From positions 2,666,001-2,730,000 of the forward strand of contig CM034549.1 in NCBI GenBank assembly GCA_020055645.1: a stretch of DNA of 64,000 bases, in the 5' to 3' direction. Positions 58,701 to 64,000 of this stretch are shown here, piece after piece. This stretch comes from Tomocerus qinae. Taxonomy: Eukaryota; Arthropoda; Collembola; Entomobryomorpha; Tomoceridae. Positions within the stretch are counted from its first letter, which is position 1. Each line of letters opens with the position of its first letter. The notes below the pieces were generated by a model, which saw only the letters and a program-made list of their open reading frames with translations, had not been told where the DNA came from and did not search any database. The translations under genes and the position numbers were made by a program.

Positions 58701-61700
58701 TCCTCGTGCTCACCAACCTAAACAGAACACAAGGTGAATGACTCTGTGCATAAATTACATTAGAGAGACATACTTTTTGTGGTATTTCTAAAGAACATTT
58801 AGAAAGGCATAGGAGAGGATAAAACGATACCAGATCAGACAATTTACAAATGCTGGCTGTAGGCAATGAATTATGTATATGATTGGGATATCCGTTGATC
58901 TGATCGTATATGCAGACTATATGCTTAAAAGGTTTCCTGAAAATAAAAGCTAAAATAGGTTTTTGTTGTTTGTGACTGTTTTTGTTCCATTTCCTTTCGA
59001 ATCAACAGAAAATAACGCAGCAAGTACTTTTTATATTCTTTCTTCCCTGCAAAAACATTCTTGAGTACAAAACAGAGGTAGATGGATATTACTCTGTCTA
59101 TACTATTTATTTTAAAGCTAGCTTAGCTTAAGAGCTCTTATTGTCACACCTATATGTACATATCAAATCGATTCGTTTTGCTTCCTTCTATCCATATAAA
59201 TATCAACGACATACATAATATCAGGTCCTGTTCTAGCTATATGCTAGTACTTAATTTACTACATATAGGCATAGTCGGTACATTTTGTGGTGTAAAATAG
59301 ATGGCTATATCCAATATTAAGGATATTTCAGCTTTATATTTATGTGCAGTCGTTAAATAGCCGTGTTGTGTAGTGTGCGGTGATTGTGAGGTGAAACCCT
59401 CCAGGATCCCATTGACAAGACACAAACCATTCAATTCTCTCATCAAATATCTTTTTCTATTTTTTCTCAAGTTTTCTGTTCCCCTATTTTTATTCTACAG
59501 GAGACACATTCCTATATAAATAACTGTTGGAAATATGTATTAGTACGAGCCAGGACACGAGCTACACTTTCTTTACTCGCAGCTCAACCGAACTGCTTCC
59601 TTACATGTGTACGTGCCGATAACAGACGATATAATACCTAATGTAATCCGCTGCAGAGTAACATCTCGATTTCCTTTCTTCTCTTCTGATTCCCCTGATA
59701 TGCTAAATCCAATATGCTTTGTAATAAATAAACCTGTAATTTTTTCTTTGCATTTACATTTACTAGTCCCTTTTACTTTCTTTCACCACGGGATTTGCTT
59801 CAGAAGACTAATCTTACATTTCAATAACGACAACACATAAGTAAATCATTTTTCATTTGACAGAATATACTAGACAGTGACATAAATGCTTCAAGGTACT
59901 ATGTCCATCATACAGTAGACATCACAAGAAAGATTCTAGGCAAAAAACTTTCAACTGTCGACTAGTCCACTATTAGGCCATGTGAAGCATAAAATGAATA
60001 TTTATTAGTCTTAATAAGAATTATGAAAATGTTTATTTTTTTTGGTAGCTACAATTTATTTAAAATCTGACATTATTGCTACATTTTTAAAATGTAGTGA
60101 AGACAAAAATATTTAGTTTTCTGCTTATTTTGTAAATGTAAAAAAGGAATGGTCAGTTAGAGGCATGACGGGAACAGTTTGGGAACACAATTCGGAATTG
60201 CTGAGATTGGGAGTGTTTTGAGTTTGTGGAGTAGAGTAGGAGTTAAAAGAGTGTAAAATGCAGATAGGTGAATCATCGGGTAGCGGCTGCAGTTTGGTGA
60301 AAACAGTTGGGGGATGAGGATGACTCGTTCATATGCATTTCGTGTAAAGAATAGTAAAAACTCGTGGACAGAAGGAAAGAGTGTAATTGAGGCTCGTGGC
60401 TTACTCACTCCGTCTAGTATGATAATATGGATATACTTTTCAGGGCTGTAGTGAAAAATGTGTGTGTGGCTGGAGTTGTTCTGAGTGGCACGTGGTGGGG
60501 GAGAGACGTTAACGTTCACATCGCATCGCACACACTTCCAGTCTGAACTATGAACTCCAAATTCATTACAAAAACACTCACTAACTTACTTTTTCTACTA
60601 AAACTCCCTTTTTATAGACCATTCTCCAACTATAGGCAATCTAAAACAACATCACCCCTTGCGTTTACATCTTACATCCACAAATCCTACCTTTTCCTTA
60701 TCTACTGAATCGCTACCACTATACTTATGCACAAAACTGTATACCTGTGTACCTGCAGCACTTTATCCATACCAAGCCTTCCTACTGCCAAGCTACCACT
60801 TCTCTATTACTCATTACAATTAAGTACAAATAGGCTTGGGTCAATATGAGAATGAGAAATGTTACCATTTAGGCATTTTGTTTTACAGTTATAAAATATA
60901 TTTCTATGTTTTTGTATCGATCAGCATAAAATATGTGTATAAGATCTTAGTAGCTATTTATGGCAAGCATAAACCCCAAGCCATAATTACCAATCTTTGT
61001 TCCCTTCTCCACTAAATGTAATTCAGGCTATTATGCCAGTTAAATTTTGCTTCATGTTGCTTATAAAATATTGCACTATTTGTAGATGGAAAATAATCTA
61101 GTGCAGCAATCTGCATCTGTACATTCTATGCGTTCATTTCACAGGTAAATATTAATGAACAGAGGGCTGTAGTAGAGAATTCCTGAATATAGCCACAAAA
61201 AATGAGTAGTTGGTCCTGGATTGTAGAAAGCAGTTGTGAAAAGAGGAGTTTTAGTCGACAAGAATGAACAGATGGGCGAAAGGGAAGAAGGGAGAGTGGG
61301 ACAAAGGAATACGCAATCACGATCATCTGGATGGAGTGAACCCAAGTGTTTTTTATTGGCTTGAGTCTAGTGAAATCCCTTTTTTAAAGGAGCAGAGTCC
61401 AACCCTGTCTGTTTTTTATCGGGCGGAGTTACTCTTTTTAACGATTCTAGTGGAGATCCAAGTCTATCTTCTTCACTAACCCTTGGACCTTTTTTAGCAC
61501 TCTCAGTTTTTTAATTTAAGCTACGCCTACTTTACTATTACATACTAAAAGTGTATGCGATTTTTATCCCTGAAATTTATAGAATGAGTTCGAGTTGTAT
61601 TCAAATATCTCTATTAAGTAAAGGTATTATATTAGCATGAAAATTTGTTTTATTTACGCTTTTGATATGCATGATTCGATTGTGAGTGTTGACAAAGTTA

Positions 61701-64000
61701 GAAATAAGTTCTTTCAGAGCGTTAACCCTTTGATGGCTTTGCCTTTCTAGCAGACAAAAGCACCGTTAAGGTTTTTAGGTTAAGGCGGAGTCTCCAGGCG
61801 AATGCGAGACAGTTATATCCAAAATTGATATTATTATCAGAGCACACAACCAGTTGCACTTCTAAAGCAGCTAAAATATTCTCCTCCTGTCGTTCGTGCT
61901 TATTTATGACAGAAAAGACTAAAGTGTACCCACAACAAAATCAGTCCATTCTCGTTTCGTCCTTTCTTTAATGACAGTTTTCTATTTTTGGGCTATTTCA
62001 ATTTTCTAAGCTGTAAACTCGTAAAACTTGATTGTTTGGAATAGCCTTTTAGGGCTAACACATATTTATATGACAAGAAAAGCTTTCAACTATCCCATTC
62101 GAATGTCCAGTTAAATCAATCTACACTAATTCATACCCCGTTATTCACTTCACTACTTATATTATACTACATTTCTCGCCAGTTATTTTCATTTACGGCA
62201 CTAAAAAGGAATTGAGTCAATTCGGGCCACTGCTCTGCTAAACAAACGGTCTCATCCAAACTGTCTGTTGTGTCAACCGTCAAAAAATACCGTTTAAAAT
62301 AGATAAAATAGTCCGTTGAATAAACGAAACATGGAACATGAAAATCCTTATCAATCCACTACTACTTGAATGTGGATTAAACAGGAGTGGAAGATGAATT
62401 ATACCGATTTTCCCCTTTTCAGGAGCAAAATAATAGCCTTTGAAACAATAATTTCCCGAAGAATTAGTATAGTTTAGTGAAATAAGAAATAACTTAAAAT
62501 AAACTCAGCAAATACAGATATTATGTAACTTATTCATCATGCATGATATGCTAAATTACCAACAACTACTTACATCAGCATATATTTTATATGTACGTAG
62601 TCCAATTCAATTGAGACCCGTGAGCTTTTGATAAGTTCGTAGCAGCTGTAGAGAGAAGTGTCTCTCTGCATAGTGCACTTGATTCCACAACAAAAGATTC
62701 ACTAGCCAATTTAGATTTCAGGCTCATTTTTCTCTTTTCAGAACAGCTACTCTGACTCTAATAGTGGACCCTTACTCCCCGGAGACTTCTGTATAGACAT
62801 GTAGTAGGTACATAATTGGGCATGCACATCTTCACCACAAATACTGTTCTGTCTTCCATGTAGATTTTGTAATACTTAACTAACAAAGTTAGCTTTGAAC
62901 AATAATTAAAAACCAATTTCTATATTCATCACTCATCTAGCCTACTTTAATCCTTGTTATTTTATGTTAAATTATGTTTATGGCGAATTATTAAATTATT
63001 GAATTGATCTTTCTCACTCTCTGACCATGTAATGTTAGATAACCAATTATTCGCTTTTGATTCATATGCCTAACTGATTTCATTACCTCAGTTAGTATGG
63101 ATTTAGTGTAGATAGAAGAATTAACATGGGTTTATAGTATGTGCAATAAATGCATTGATGCAATTGTAAATACAATAGGTAGAATGAATGAATGCATGGA
63201 TTCCTAAAGTGGAATATCTTGGATGTGAAATGTCATATTAAGTAGACTTGTTAAAGCACTTGGTTTTACATACTAACTCCCACAGAATAAAGCATTTTAA
63301 ATATAAATTGAATAACAATTGTGAGCTGGAATCAGACTGATTCTTATCTGTCACTTCAATTAGCAGCAAAGACGCATGAAGTTAGTTATGATCTGCCCTT
63401 AATTCTTGTCACTTGCATGAATTCGTAGAGATTTGTTCTACTAGGATTGACAGACAGCCCACAGACATTTAACGTGAAATATCTCCACCACAATAACGCT
63501 CTGCTTATAGGTAGGGAGCTTGTTATAAAATATCACTGTCAATTTATTCATCTGGGTGCTTGTTTTGAATGGTCTACTTATTTCAGTTATTTGCAACAGT
63601 TTTCTTTTCTCAATATGATTTAAACCATTGTGGGAGTATGTTTACTGATGGACAAAGGCGCAGCTCATCTACTGGAATAAGCTATACATACTGACAGTAA
63701 AAGAAAAAGGACAAAACGTATTTAATTGTGATCATATCCATTTAGTGTCAACCCCGGTCTCACCCACATTAACTGAAAACAAACCGAAGTTCATGAAACC
63801 AAAAAGAATGAAGATGAAAAGAATTGCTGGGAGAAATGTGTAGGAAAAAATGAATGTTTATGAATATTGGAGGTATACCTAGTACATACTTTCATAGGTA
63901 TAGTTGACTGGTGGAAGATGATTTGGGTGAGTGACATGACGTTACATGACATAGGATAACAATGTGTCATTGTACTGGGTCTCTTTGACTTGACGGTCAT

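Larger units (their letters stand above)
49735..64000. other. 14-kb stretch without recognisable protein genes
   Basis: The first part is presumably the glutaminase 3'UTR. Beyond it I see only short random frames on both strands, a forkhead-like triplet repeat near 53446-53480, and two spliced-looking minus-strand exons near 54.6 and 55.7 kb. It may be a regulatory desert, or an intron of a gene whose coding exons lie outside the window. Confidence 0.45.

Overview
The window is nuclear DNA from an animal, most likely an arthropod. The evidence is AT-rich intergenic DNA, GT-AG introns from tens of bases to nearly 5 kb, abundant non-autonomous DNA transposons, a jockey/CR1-like LINE, an intron-containing tRNA-Pro, and clear animal orthologues of MCM3, ROMO1, AIG1/ADTRP, glutaminase, MTERF3 and folliculin. 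A springtail or other basal hexapod would fit, but the sequence alone does not settle this.

Layout. 1-1088 (+): last three exons of an unidentified protein with a low-complexity tail. 4895-7197 (-): an AIG1/ADTRP-type hydrolase with two copies of its third coding exon, both 218 nt, which look mutually exclusive. About 8.6-11.6 kb: three non-autonomous transposons, two with perfect 8-bp target duplications, lying upstream of or in the presumed 5' intron of MCM3. 11689-21192 (+): complete MCM3 in ten coding exons; its last intron holds a minisatellite into which a 2.3-kb foldback element has inserted. 21797-22619 (-): ROMO1, convergent with MCM3. 23585-23668 (+): tRNA-Pro(CGG) with a 12-nt intron. 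25409-29228 (+): a four-exon gene for a 632-aa fusion of a BadF/NAGK-type sugar kinase with a MurQ-type N-acetylmuramic acid 6-phosphate etherase. 31962-34045 (-): MTERF3, whose start overlaps the 3' end of a folliculin reading frame (34026-35231, -) that stops before the usual C-terminal DENN domain. 37.5-40.7 kb (-): a decayed LINE. 45051-49734 (+): glutaminase with ankyrin repeats and apparently two alternative N-termini. 49735-64000: about 14 kb with no recognisable protein gene, but two spliced-looking minus-strand exons.

The most striking item is the kinase-etherase fusion. It would put two successive steps of bacterial cell-wall sugar recycling (MurNAc to MurNAc-6-P to GlcNAc-6-P plus D-lactate) on one polypeptide encoded by an intron-containing animal gene. 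Both MurQ catalytic glutamates are present at the same 31-residue spacing as in E. coli MurQ. The neighbouring genes are housekeeping genes (replication, mitochondrial function, mTORC1/lysosome signalling) with no evident functional link to one another.
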